Positions 20,092 to 30,622 of a DNA stretch of 64,000 nucleotides are shown one piece after another. Source of the stretch: Paragorgia papillata. Lineage: Eukaryota; Cnidaria; Anthozoa; Scleralcyonacea; Coralliidae. The notes beneath the pieces were generated by a model. The model worked only from the letters and a program-made list of their open reading frames with translations, did no database searches and had not been told where the DNA came from. Location: assembly GCA_035771165.1 (NCBI GenBank), contig JAWNZC010000217.1:84876-148875 (forward strand), written 5' to 3'. The position numbers and the translations under genes are program-made. How positions within the stretch are numbered: position 1 is the first letter of the stretch; every line of letters begins with the position of its first letter.

Positions 20092-20170
20092 AAGTTGAAT
20101 GAAATATACCAGAATACATAGCTCGACTCGGAAAAGAAACTTATATTTAAAATATAATAATATATTTAAC

Positions 20171-20352
20171 AAATAGATTCCATTTTGCCGTTGTCTGTTC
20201 AGTTATAGATGCACAGATGACGTCACAACGTTGTAAGAACAAAAAAGTGGCCCACGAGACGCAGTCGAATGGCTCACTGATGTTCTTACCACGTTGTGAC
20301 GTCTTCTGTGCATCTATAACTGAACAGACAACAAAAAATGGAATCTATTTGT
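20171..20352. repeat. Inverted repeat (arms about 70 bp)
   Basis: AAATAGATTCCATTTTG at left is mirrored by CAAAAAATGGAATCTATTT at right, and GTTATAGATGCACAGA is also mirrored. MITE-like. Confidence 0.7.
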
Positions 20353-20354
20353 TT

Positions 20355-22140
20355 TATACAATACAAAAATTTAAAAGGTTTTTATCAAAACTCTTGTCGG
20401 ATTTTGGGGCATGAAGAAAGAAAAAAGCAAGTCAGCTGACGTGATCCATGTGTCTGTCCTCTAGTGATCATGGGCAACCACCAATGAAAACACCCATAGC
20501 AACCAGGGTATTGTATATACAACAAGACACCTGGGTCAGGTGTTCGCTCGGGCTACTGGAAAGTGCAGAGGTCTCTATAACGCGCGAGGTTTACAGAATT
20601 ACAGGTCCTCAGAGTTCAGACCAATTCACAGACAGTCGTGAGCCAGATCATTTAACAACTGTTAGTATTGCTGAAGCCATGTGGAAAACCTATGAACATC
20701 GCAATTGCTCGACCAAAAGCATGAGAAAGTGTATATAGTGCCAATATAAAGATCCAGAATGTTAGCGTTTTGATCCTCATCTCTGTACCGGCGGTATTAT
20801 AAAATATTTTTTGTTTAGCCATGAGAAAAATATACTGTATAACGTTGTCGGTTCGGTTGCCACTTGGATGCAACAGCTTTGGCTAGCTTTGCCTTTGACG
20901 AAATTGTTGGTAGGTTTTCCAAGTAAATTGCTTATATGGTTGATCAGTGATGTGCTTGATACAAAGTTCCACAGAATAGGAACGAAGGAACATGACTGTC
21001 GATGAATTTTCGAAGTGATGGAACACTCGAAGTGTATAGGCTCCATATATTGGAGGTATTGCGCAATTTTGCAGTTTTGTGTGGCGAAGAAAGCAAACGG
21101 AGCCGAAACCTAGACTCGGCTACCACAGGTGCCCGAGTAAATATATTATTCTTACGTTCTAACCACCGATGACAGAAAGAACGGGCCACAAAACATATTA
21201 ATATATGTTCCGAAATGGCAATCATTACCTGGCCCTGGCCCTTGGCCAAGGGGGTGCAGGCGGGGGGTGCAGGGGGGTGCCAATTACTCAATTATCCAAA
21301 ATCCCAACTGATTTCGGCAAGTATTAAAACAGCAAGTATATATCGCTTTGAAGTCATTTTTACTTTTTAATAATGGAAATGCTGCATTTTGAATACGTCG
21401 GCGGGGGTGCATACGTAGCAGCTACCTAAGATTCGATTTATTGGATTTCCCCCATTATTTTCTATAATTTTAAATGTATTTGTATAATAAAACGTCCACT
21501 TTATCCCTAAATTTATTTGACACCTTCCAGGTTTGATAAAATGCGCTCTTGAAAACACGATTTAAAACTTTTAAATCTTTCTTCAAAGTACCGTCAGAAT
21601 GCAGGAAATGCCATTTCAGAGGTCCAAATTTCAAATAATTTCCGGGGAAGCATGCCCTCTGGACCCCCCTAGGAATGGTTTGACTAAGGTTAAAAAATTC
21701 TAGATCCGCCCCTGCAGCAGCACCCCTACCAGATCAAGCTGGATCCATCGCTGTTTAATAGACTTTAGATCTTAGCACTGCATGTGACAACCTGCGTATG
21801 TATATGATTGCAGCTTCGATAACACTTCAGTATCTTTTACCCAAAACACCTTCACATGCTATATTTGCAGTAGCCCGAGTGAACGACTGACCAGGCGTCT
21901 TGTTTCCTTTTGTTCCATGTTATTGCATATGCAGTTATCAACTCTTCACGTGCTACAACAAATGTTAATCACAACATGCATACAATCACAATCATTAAAA
22001 TAGTTTAAAAAATAATATTTACATTATCTTTGACAAGTTATTTCCAAACTACATATAGAAGGAGAAGTTCAATTTCCAAAACGATTTGCAAAAAAAACCC
22101 TCCAAATCACATCCTTTTGACCGTTGGTCAACTTCAAACA
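20355..22140. other. No gene recognised
   Basis: Frames of up to 115 codons exist on both strands (for example 20944-21291 minus), but none has a recognisable domain or a coherent exon chain. C/G-rich segments near 21240-21280 and 21720 look like degraded dispersed repeats. A minus-strand segment near 21880-21985 has a short protein-like frame without clear splice borders. Confidence 0.3.
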
Positions 22141-22158
22141 CTCCTAAAATGTTTCTAA

Positions 22159-22236
22159 GCCCCAAGCAGGAATCGAACCTGCAACCTTCTAATAAAGACC
22201 AGTTACTAGACGCTCTAACCACTGAGCTATTGAGGC
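22159..22236 (-). repeat. tRNA-like sequence (SINE head or tRNA pseudogene)
   Basis: On the minus strand, GCCTCAA and TTGGGGC form a 7-bp acceptor stem. The A-box TAGCTCAGTGGTTAGAGCG gives a D-arm and the B-box GGTTCGATTCC a T-arm. The anticodon arm carries extra bases (TCTAGTAACTGGTCTTTATTAGA), so a normal 7-nt loop cannot form. The related copy at 4640-4743 keeps TCTAA/TTAGA stem halves. Best read as a tRNA-derived SINE, not a working tRNA gene. Confidence 0.65.
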
Positions 22237-22348
22237 TCAGAAAATAAGAAACATTTACTGAGTACTTGAGTTTGACGAATGTCTACCGTCTAACCGTGCA
22301 CATACACTACATTTATACTCACCAATACTTGTTTAAATTACTGAGTTG

Positions 22349-23212
22349 CAGTGTTTCCACTTTCCGAAATTTCCTATTCCAAGGACATTTGACTGTAAAA
22401 AGGAATTTTTTAGGATGAAGGAAAATTCAAGGAATTCTTAGAAAATTCAGGAAATCTAAGGAAATTTTGCTAAAAGTAAATTGTATGTTTTTAGTAGTTT
22501 GTTCGATTCCCAAGCCCAAGTTAACAAAATACAAATTGAAAATATTATATTATTATATGAAGTACCCTAGTCCACAAATGGCACATCACGTGACGTCACT
22601 GACGTTTACTTTTAATTACTTAGTTTATTTTACACTTCTAGCAAAGTATGCTTACTTGCTTAGTTTGAATGTATGCATGACTATGATATGCAGTTATGGT
22701 GACATGGTGTACTAACTGTACTGTTAGTCACACTGTCACAGGTAGTGTACTAGTGTACTGTAACTACTGTTTAAGATTCATTTTAAGATTTATGAATGTT
22801 TAACTTGCACTTTACTGTTTTTGAACTGGTTAAAATAAATAAAGAAAAGAAAAGTGCTCAGGTAGGAAAAATTAAAAATCAGAAAGTTTGAAGAAATGTT
22901 GTGACGTTGCGCGATCCCAGGGCCTGAGCCTAGCAGCCTAACACCTTCCCAGAATACATTGCTAGTTGTGTTTAATAACTTTAAGCTTGCGATTGTTATG
23001 ATACTAAAATATAATTATGATGTAAAATACTAAAATCTGATGGAGTTTTGAGACTTGGCAGACTAAAACACGACAATAATATAAAAAATTACCTTCTGTT
23101 AATCAAGGAATTTGAAGGAAATTTCAAGGAAATTACATTCTTGTTTCAAGGAAATTAAAGGAATTTTTTAGACCGGGAAAGGAAATTTCGACATTTCATT
23201 GTGGAAACACTG
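22349..23212. mobile_element. hAT-type non-autonomous element, 864 bp, 8-bp target duplication
   Basis: The left end CAGTGTTTCCACTTTCCG is matched by the inverted right end CAGTGTTTCCACAATG at 23212. CTGAGTTG is present on both sides (22341-22348 and 23213-23220). The ends are rich in AAGGAAATTTC-type subterminal repeats on both sides. CAGTG ends with an 8-bp duplication fit hAT. The interior has no transposase. Confidence 0.8.
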
Positions 23213-23220
23213 CTGAGTTG

Positions 23221-24060
23221 AATTGAATGAAAATAAAAGCGAATTAGATATACTCGTTGGAAAATTTTGAACAATAATACGTCCTGAAACATTAGTGTTT
23301 CTTTTTATAAAAACTTCTTATTTAAAAGCGAGAAAAATAAAAGCCTAACAGGTGTAAACATGAAGCGAAACGAACAAGCTCAAAAGTAAGAACTAAAGTG
23401 AACAGCGATACCTGATCAAGACAAACGTAGAACTAAAAACAGATACGAAAACAAACCAAAAGCCATATATTAAAAGGCTTCTCGGTTTCTCTCGCACAAA
23501 CCTCGCTCCTTCGTCGCTCGGTCTGCACGAAAACCTCAGGCAAATACTTTCCCGTACGGACCTCGAACTCGGTTAATAAGCCTTTATTAACGATGTATTG
23601 TATTATAACTTATTGGATTCATGTAAGCCCAACATGGCAAAATATTTAAGTCGAGAATTCAATATTGGGCGAGACCGAAGGTTGAGCCTAATATTAAAAC
23701 TCGAGACTTAAATATTTTCCATATTGGTCGAAGATGAATCCAATAGGTGTTTTATTATACCGAACAAATAATCGTGCGATTGACAAGTAAATAAATTTAC
23801 CTTGTGCACCTGTCCAAAGGTGGCTACCCAATATGTAGTTGTCCTACATCGTAAAATATTGGGCTGGCACGTGATGCTAATGTAGACATTTGATTGGACG
23901 ATTATTTGCGAGGAAATAATGTTGTATATTGCGCCATCATGTTTTAAGATAAACAGGGCTTTCGATCTTCTTCTTATATGGTAAAGTTAATAAAATCTAA
24001 TCAAATTGTGACGTCCAAACTCAAAGATTTAATGATTCAAGTACAATATCTGAATATACT
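23221..24060. other. No gene; decayed dispersed repeat at about 23580-23920
   Basis: Around 23600-23780, segments such as AAATATTTAAGTCGAGAATT are mirrored imperfectly, and another mirrored pair near 23766 and 23900 contains AATAATCGTCC-like sequence. Nothing coding is seen. Confidence 0.35.
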
Positions 24061-24067
24061 GTATTCT

Positions 24068-24205
24068 GATATTTTAACAGGGATATTAAAGCCCAGCATA
24101 CTGTAGAATACGAAACAATGGCATGGTATTAAAAGATGCCACTAAAGATTTAATACTTTGCCATTGTTTCGTATTCTATGCTGGTCTTCAAAATTCCTGT
24201 TAAAC
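24068..24205. repeat. Inverted repeat (arms about 60 bp)
   Basis: TATTTTAACAGGGATATTAA at left and its mirror at right, with GAATACGAAACAATGGCA mirrored inside. It directly precedes the GAGAA microsatellite. Confidence 0.65.
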
Positions 24206-24208
24206 ATA

Positions 24209-25128
24209 ACGTAAGAGAAGAGAAGAGAGGAGAAGAGAAGAGAAGAGAAGAGAAGAGAAGAGAAGAGAAGAGAAGAGAAGAGAAGAGAAGAGAAGAGAAG
24301 AGAAGAGAAGAGAAGAGAAGAGAAGAGAGGAGAGGAGAGCAGAGCAGAGGAGAGGAGATGAGAAGAGAAGAGAGGAGAGGAGAAAGAAGAGAAGAGAGAG
24401 GAGAGGAGAAGAGAGGAGAGGAGAAGAGAGGAGAGGAGAAGAGAGGAGAGGAGGAGAGGAGAAGAGAAGAGAGGAGAGGAGAAAGAAGAGAAGAGAGAGG
24501 AGAGGAGAAGAGAGGAGAGGAGAAGAGAGGAGAGGAGAAGAGAGGAGAGGAGGAGAGGAGAAGAGAAGAGAGGAGAGGAGAAAGAAGAGAAGAGAGAGGA
24601 GAGGAGAAGAGAGGAGAGGAGAAGAGAGGAGAGGAGAAGAGAGGAGAAGAGAAGAGAGGAGAGGAGAAAGAAGAGAAGAGAGAGGAGAGGAGAAGAGAAG
24701 AGAGGAGAAGAGAAGAGAAGAGAAGAGAAGAGAAGAGAGGAGAGGAGAGGAGAGGAGAGGAGAGGAGAGGAGAGGAGAGGAGAGGAGATGAGAAGAGAGG
24801 AGAGGAGAAAGAAGAGAAGAGAGAGGAGAGGAGAAGAGAGGAGAGGAGAAGAGAGGAGAGGAGAAGAGAGGAGAGGAGAGGAGAGGAGAGGAGAAGAGAT
24901 GAGATATAAGATAAGAGATAAGATAAGATAAGAGATAACATAAGATATAAGAGATAAGAGATAAGAGATAAGATGGGATAAGATGAGATGAGATGAGATG
25001 AGGTGAGGTGAGATAAGGTAAGATAAGATAAGATAAGAGATAAAATAAGATAAGGTAAGGTGAGGCGAGGCGAGATGAGAGAAGGGAAGAGAAGAGAAGA
25101 GAAGAGAAGAGAAGGTAAGGTAAGATAA
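24209..25128 (+). repeat. (GAGAA)n / (GAGGA)n microsatellite, about 0.9 kb
   Basis: Pentamer arrays of GAGAA and GAGGA with GAAAGAAGAGAAGAGAGAGG interruptions repeated at a longer period, ending in GATAA and GGTAA pentamers beside a LINE 3' end. The frames over it are artefacts. Confidence 0.9.
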
Positions 25129-25265
25129 GAATAGAAAGGTTTATTGAAACTCTTGGCAGTATAGAACTGAATTATGAGTACTTACAAAATATTTAAACAT
25201 ATAATAGCTAGTTAAGATATACATTCAATAATACATTACATAAGTTAAAATTAATTACCAACCAA

Positions 25266-25608
25266 CTACCTATATTTATATGTAACAAAGTTAGATAGTC
25301 TCAATGTCCTTGGCTGGGATATAAGGCAGTCAGTAGAGTTACCAGACCTTAAATTATAACCATGATTTATCTTAGTACTATTAGAATTAAGAAGGTGTTT
25401 CAAGGGGCCAGAAGTTTTGTTCCTATCAATAAACTTTTCACATATTTCTGATCTCCTATCACTCAAGGAAATCAGTTTAGCTGCCTCAAGAGATGTACTA
25501 TATGATGGTATGTCAGAAAATATTATGCGCATAGCCCTTCTTTGTATAGATTCAATATTTTCACATAGGTAAGATGGAAGAGCAGCCCAAACAGGAACTG
25601 CATATTCT
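25266..25608 (-). pseudogene. LINE reverse transcriptase C-terminal fragment
   Basis: An open frame of about 114 codons after the insertion point, with EYAVPVWAALPSYLCENIE, a QRRAMRIIF block and a hydrophilic tail including GYNLRSGN. This arrangement is typical of the region after the RT domain in CR1-like LINEs. There is no endonuclease or RT core in the window. Confidence 0.75.
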
Positions 25609-25616
25609 AAAATTGG

Positions 25617-26181
25617 CAGTGCTGTAAAAGTTACATAATTTTTGTAACTAGTCACAGTTACATCGTTAGAAAAGTAACTAGTTACCGATAAAAGTTACAA
25701 TGAAAAGAAAGTAACTAGTTACAGTTACAAAGTTACTTCAAAAATTTTGTAACTAGTTACAAAGTTACATTCCTTTGTCCGTGTTACTAGAATCAACAAA
25801 GAAATTACTGGTTTTAGATGCCAGTACCATAATTATGTTTTTACAACTAAATGCCTTTGAAATATAGTTGTCACTAAGCAGAAATAGTCAAATGTGTACA
25901 TAATGTACCTTTATTATTATATCAAAACCATTTTTATCAAGAAAGAATGACATCCTCGACTGAATATCAGTAACTACAGTATAGTCACATTTTTGAACCA
26001 AATATTGTAACTAGTTACAGTTCTTTAAAAAAGTAACTAGTTATAGTTACTTCTTCAAAAAGTAACTAGTTATAGTTACAGTTACTTCTTCAGAAAAAGT
26101 AACTAGTTTCAGTTACAGTTACTTAAAAATGTAACTAGTTACTGTAACTAGTTACTTGTAATGAAGTTACTCACAGCACTG
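25617..26181. mobile_element. hAT-type MITE inside the LINE ORF, 8-bp target duplication
   Basis: The inverted ends are CAGTGCTGTAAAAGTTAC (left) and CAGTGCTGTGAGTAAC (right, inverted). AAAATTGG lies on both sides (25609-25616 and 26182-26189). The body is made of many GTAACTAGTTAC palindromes. Removing the element and one duplication rejoins the LINE codons across RPIL/EYA. Confidence 0.85.
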
Positions 26182-26228
26182 AAAATTGGTCTTACTAAAC
26201 AATAACTATACTACCATAACATACTTAC

Positions 26229-27540
26229 ATTCAGGTAACATGTACTTCGTAGTATTGGATAACCTTGAAAGATAACTATTTATTTGTTCCACTTCCTCTA
26301 TCGTAGAGCACGCAGCACCTTCTTTAACAACAGAACGTTTGTCAAAAAGGAAAACGCACTGACATTGAACAAGAACCTCGCAAACATCACTAAAATATAA
26401 TTAACCAATTAGCCACAAATAAATAAATAATACCCAATGGTGAAAGCTAAATTAGATTTCCTTTACAATACATTTTAGATTTACTGGAAAATAAATACCT
26501 GAAATATCAAATAAATATCAGGCTTCATGCTTTCTTGCTCCATGTTCTTGTTCGGAATGTTCTTGGCCCACTTCCAATACTTGCAGATGATATCCTCCCA
26601 CATAAACTCCACATTATTTGGTATCATCATGTTGACACGGATAAAATTAGCATAACCATATATTTCTCCTGTAAACATATTAACAGCACACTGAGCAAGA
26701 CCATGGCGACAACCAGCAATCTCCAATCCCGTTTCATCTAGATGAGATTTACGTTTGGTTTTGTTTCCAGCAGCTCGCCAATTGGTTTCCCCACACTTTC
26801 CATTATCAGTAAAGTTCTATATAAAATTAAATAACTGACTTCAAAATACAGTTACACTCAATTCAAGAAAAAGAAGGGTACATTATATAACTCAGTTCAA
26901 TATGTACAGTGCAAAACCAGGTCTTAAAGGGCAATAGCACTAAAAATTAAGTTTGTCTAATTTGAAAGAACTCATAAAATTGTGATAGAACATCCTTTAC
27001 AACTTTTTCGTATCTCTCTTCGTTTTCAAGATATTTCAATTTGTTTGATATGTAAATGAGATGGTCTCTGACGTCAGGTGTGGGGTAAAATATTTTCACA
27101 TGTAGCAAAACCAGTTATATCTCTAAGTTTGTTCAGCGAAATCATTTGAAACTGTGCACATAAAAACTCCTTGCAACGCTGAACATTTCATGTTAGATAT
27201 GTAAGTGATTTGGGTCTAAATGAAAATATTTTAGCCCACTCCTGACGTCAAAGACCATCTCATTTACATATCAAACAAATTGAAATATCTTGAAAATGCA
27301 GAAAGATACGAAAAAGTTGTAAAGGATCTTCCATTACAGTTTTATGAGTTCTTTCAAATTAGACAAACTTAATTTTTAATGCCAATCCCCTTTAAAATCA
27401 CTTCACAGATTGTGAAACAGAACTGAATGGTATTGTTTCATACCTGGATATGTGCATGTGTTTAAATTTCCTCAAGGTGATTATCTATGTCATTATTTGA
27501 TGCAACAAAAACATCCCCATAATATGACTCAACTTGTTTA
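26229..27540 (-). pseudogene. KDZ-type (Kyakuja-Dileera-Zisupton) transposase relic, three exons
   Basis: Minus-strand exons are 27540-27444, 26816-26499 and 26389-26229. The middle exon encodes DETGLEIAGCRHG, then NMFTGEIYGYANF and WEDIICKYWKW. These match the KDZ transposase pattern in which the Asp of DETG is a catalytic residue, followed by a C-R-H-G block. The third exon holds EEVEQINSYLSR, the region expected to carry the later acidic residue, preceded by KEGAACSTI. The first exon has an in-frame TAA (near 27465) between HLEEI and THAHIQ, so this copy is broken. Phase between exons two and three works only with the second possible acceptor (GCGAG). N- and C-terminal parts are not found. 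A piggyBac-like MITE sits in its first intron. Confidence 0.65.
26928..27391. mobile_element. piggyBac-like MITE with TTAA target site
   Basis: Flanked by TTAA (26924-26927 and 27392-27395). The ends are AGGGCAATAGCACTAAAAA and, inverted, AGGGGATTGGCATTAAAAA, followed by long mirrored arms (TTAAGTTTGTCTAATTTGAA). It is 464 bp with no coding. TTAA duplication is diagnostic of piggyBac-type insertion. Confidence 0.75.
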
Positions 27541-27544
27541 CTAA

Positions 27545-28025
27545 ACAAAAAAACAAAATGAGTAAGATATATTGTTAATTGCTCATTGAAGTCAACTGCA
27601 CTTACAAAATATTACTTTCAAAGACCTAACATATAGCCACAAGAGAAAACATACCTGGAAGAAAACAGTATGTACAGAGTCAAATATAACTAGTACTAGA
27701 AATACATGAACGCAACAACCCCTCACCCGCTTTTACATGCTTTTTTGAAACACCCCCACCCACCCCCTGATTAAAATAAGCACTCCTGATATACAGCCAA
27801 TATAAAAACAAAAGGTACGCATCATAGCGTACATGTATCTGCACTGAACACATTAGAACAGAATTTATAGCCTACAAATAGTGCCTATTATGAAACAATG
27901 GCACAAACTCGAGGTTGACATGAAATCGTAATGCATTCACTATCATCCCTGATATTCAACCTCGATTTCAAACCATTGTTCATGCCCATTGAAGCAAATT
28001 TGGGAAGTGTCTAAAGCACTCGTAT
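27545..28025. other. No gene seen
   Basis: AT-rich, with a C-rich patch (27717-27770) and an imperfect mirror around AACAATGGCACAAACTCGAG near 27893-27980. Nothing coding. Confidence 0.35.
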
Positions 28026-28031
28026 TATTAT

Positions 28032-28446
28032 AAGTAATAACATGACTTGAGGGAAATTAGCGATTAAATTTCCCTGCCACTAAGGGAAGATTTTACAAAT
28101 CTTCCAAAGGGGAAATTTAATCGCTAATTTCCCGAAAAGTCATGTTATTAGTTTGTAATATTATGATCGCCGAGGAAAACTTTGAGAATCTTACCAACAG
28201 GAAATTTACACGGTTGATCAGAGAAGTTGCATCTAATTTTCCCGTACATATTGATAAGGGAAAATATGTGCAAGTGGGAAATTTAGAAGAAGACAAAAGA
28301 TTTCTTTGTCTTCTAATTTTCCCTCATCAACATGCACGGGAAAATTAAAAGACAAAGGATAAATTTCCCTCTTGCATGAGCGATGAGGGAAATACGAGGT
28401 TTACATTCCCTCAGAGAACAAAAGAATCCGAGGTGATCATGGTATA
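28032..28446. mobile_element. MITE family X, copy 2
   Basis: Shares with 8150-8545 the left end AATAACATGACTTGAGGGA and the body, including ATTATGATCGCCGAGGAAAA. It differs by a small insertion near 28075-28105 and many substitutions. The right end is degraded (GATCATGGTATA). Confidence 0.7.
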
Positions 28447-28499
28447 ACCCTAGTTATCATACATTTCTTGCATTTTTTGTTTGTTGTATTTACAAGGAT

Positions 28500-28860
28500 G
28501 CTACCAGGGTTACCCAGCTGCCAGGGTTACACTAGTAGCCAGGTTATGTTTTGTCCTTGTAAATGCGTTTGGTAGAGATAACGCACCTACCTGCCTACTT
28601 GTTATTAGTGCTTGGTAACCAGGTCTAATAAAGTTGACCTGGGCCCAGCAGGATGACCCTAACTTTGACTCGGGTGCTAGGGTAACCCAGCTGCCAGGGT
28701 TACCCTAGTAGCCAGGTTATGTTTTGTCCTTGTAAATGCGTTTGGTAGAGATAACGCACCTACCTGCCTACTTGTTATTAGTGCTTGGTAACCAGGTCTA
28801 ATAAAGTTGACCTGGACCCAGCAGGATGACCCTAACTTTGACTCGGGTGCCAGGGTAACC
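28500..28860 (+). repeat. Tandem duplication, 180-bp unit
   Basis: Two nearly identical copies of a block from TACCCAGCTGCCAGGGTTAC to GACCCTAACTTTGACTCGGG. Its ends carry mirrored TAGGGTTACCCTGGC-like motifs, suggesting a duplicated MITE. Confidence 0.75.
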
Positions 28861-28934
28861 CTACCTCCTTGTAAACAGGCCAGTTCAGTGAACGTAATAA
28901 CTAATAAGTGAATGAGATAACAAGCCAATCCCTT

Positions 28935-29315
28935 AAAGAAAATAAATCGTGGGTCAGATCCTGGTTTATTAGATACAACTTTGTCAACTTACAACAACCT
29001 AATATTTATTAAATAGGCACTGCTAATAAACTTGACTGCTTTAAAAATGTAAAAGAATGCTACCTGTACGTGTTGTGAAATATATACTTGTTATTCTTAT
29101 TAATAAGGCAGTGAAGTTGTTTACCTGACATGTATGGCACGTATCTATAAGCTAAATAGAAAAATCTAGTTCAAAATCTTGGATTGTTTATCAGATTCAA
29201 CTTTATACAGCAAGCAGTCAATGAGTACATGTGTGTACTGCTAAATACACTTGATGGCATTAAAAATGTAAAATGATGCTACCAGTTGTGAAATAAATAC
29301 TTGTAAGTTTCCTCC
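28935..29315 (+). repeat. Diverged direct duplication (about 225-bp spacing)
   Basis: Blocks such as TTAAAAATGTAAAAGAATGC, then TGTGAAATATATACTTGT, occur near 29040 and again, changed, near 29262. Nothing coding is visible. Confidence 0.5.
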
Positions 29316-29494
29316 AAAGACAATTGTTTGCCTTCCGAAGAGTAATGTTTGTCACTTGAAGACCACGGTCCTAATTCATAAACAGTTTTAAATAGTACAC
29401 GTGTTGGCCTGAGTCGCCTGACTCGATATAAAATCGCCCAACGAGTTGAAAAGCTTTTCTCAACTCTTCAATCGTTCTGTATAACGCACAAAAA

Positions 29495-29800
29495 CCAGAC
29501 TGGAAAGTTTGAAAAATGCGCAACGGGAATCAAATTTCGGCCGCCATTTTGCGCGGGCATCTCGTGAAAATCGCGCCGGAAAATAGGTCGTTTGCAGGGC
29601 GGTCGCGAATAAAATGGCGGCTACAATCGAATTTCCATGCAGTTTTCGCCGAATGTGCGTTAAAAGTCCGCGATGAAAGGCAATTTTTCGAAAAATTGCG
29701 CGGCCACTACATTTTTTACGAAAATTGCGCGGCCGCGGGAAACTCGTGAAAAATCGCGCAACCGAAATATCCGTTGCGCGATACAAACTTTCCAGTCTGG
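29495..29800. mobile_element. GC-rich hAT-type MITE, 306 bp, 8-bp target duplication
   Basis: The perfect inverted ends are CCAGACTGGAAAGTTTG and its mirror. CACAAAAA is duplicated on both sides (29487-29494 and 29801-29808). The interior is CpG-rich (GCGCGGCCGC and similar) with AAAATGGCGGC and TTTTGCGCGG motifs, in strong contrast to the AT-rich surroundings. Confidence 0.85.
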
Positions 29801-29808
29801 CACAAAAA

Positions 29809-30302
29809 CTGTGATAGATCACACTTGCAAGTTTACTATAAGTCATGTTAAAAATACTTGCCATTTGTATCAGCAATATTGTCTTTCTTCGAAAATAGTG
29901 TTGCTCTTTTGATGTGGCATAGATATGGTGACGAAATAATATTATAAACACAATCGGGATTAAAGAATACTTGTTTCCATTGTTCAACCTGACAGCTCGG
30001 ACGTTGACGCCAAAAAATTCTGAGCTCCGATTGTTCCCGATGTAATTGTCGCGCATTGATCACACACTAAATAGGACGCGTCAATTAAGTCGCGACTTAT
30101 TTTCCCCGTTTAAATGGCGCTAATGTGACCATGGCACAGAATAAGGGGTAATAATTCCATGTCCTACATAACCAAGGTACTTCATGAAAGCCTTACCCCA
30201 ACACACAACCTAACCTAAGGATAAAAATTCGTGTAAATAGGACATGGATTTATAACCGAATACAAATATGGGTCTGGGTACGAGATTGAACCGAATAAGG
30301 AT
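29809..30302. other. No gene recognised
   Basis: Minus-strand frames cross this area, but their longest part runs through the MITE, so I do not support a gene. Confidence 0.3.
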
Positions 30303-30622
30303 CATCCTCGTACCCAGGGTCTTATCTCCGCTCCCCCGCCCCCGCCCCCCGCTGCGAAATGGTTGGGGCTGGTCACGTGTTTCGAGGGAAAAAATATAAC
30401 TTACTGGGGGTGGGTTATTTAGAAACGTGGCTAAAGTGAACACGCAAAGACAATGTTTTTATGTGATTTATTTTATTCTGACAAGACAAAGTGTATGTTT
30501 TATAACTGTCAAGAAAGCCAGACTCAGACTGCATGCCCAAATCGATGTTTATTTACGTCAGTTTCCTCAGTGTTGTGCGATGCTGTATGAAACAGAAGTC
30601 GCCGTCCTGAACTTGAAGGCCT

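Larger units (their letters stand above)
25130..26215 (-). mobile_element. 5'-truncated non-LTR retrotransposon (LINE) 3' end, interrupted by a hAT-type MITE
   Basis: The minus strand encodes the C-terminal end of a CR1/Jockey/L2-group reverse transcriptase ORF. The characteristic RPILEYAVPVW motif is followed by a QRRAMRIIF segment and SLSDRRSEICEKF, with a stop at 25266. An AATAAA lies near 25137-25145, and the element then runs into the TTATC/TTACC pentamers of the neighbouring microsatellite. The frame is split by an insertion at 25617-26181. Just upstream of the insertion (minus strand) it reads YCLVRPIL and then meets an in-frame TAG, so only the last part of the ORF is left. Confidence 0.75.

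Noticed and set aside
20944..21291. 115-codon minus-strand frame as a gene
   Set aside because: No recognisable domain, G/C-rich repeat at one end, and an equally long overlapping frame elsewhere; not supportable.
22159..22236. Functional tRNA gene
   Set aside because: The anticodon arm has extra bases and the sequence belongs to a dispersed repeat, so I call it a SINE or pseudogene.
24150..24941. Ser/Leu-rich 263-codon frame (minus) and Glu/Arg-rich 243-codon frame (plus)
   Set aside because: Translations of the GAGAA microsatellite.
29460..30056. 198-codon minus-strand frame as a gene
   Set aside because: Much of it crosses the 306-bp MITE at 29495-29800, which has a clean target duplication, so the frame is accidental.
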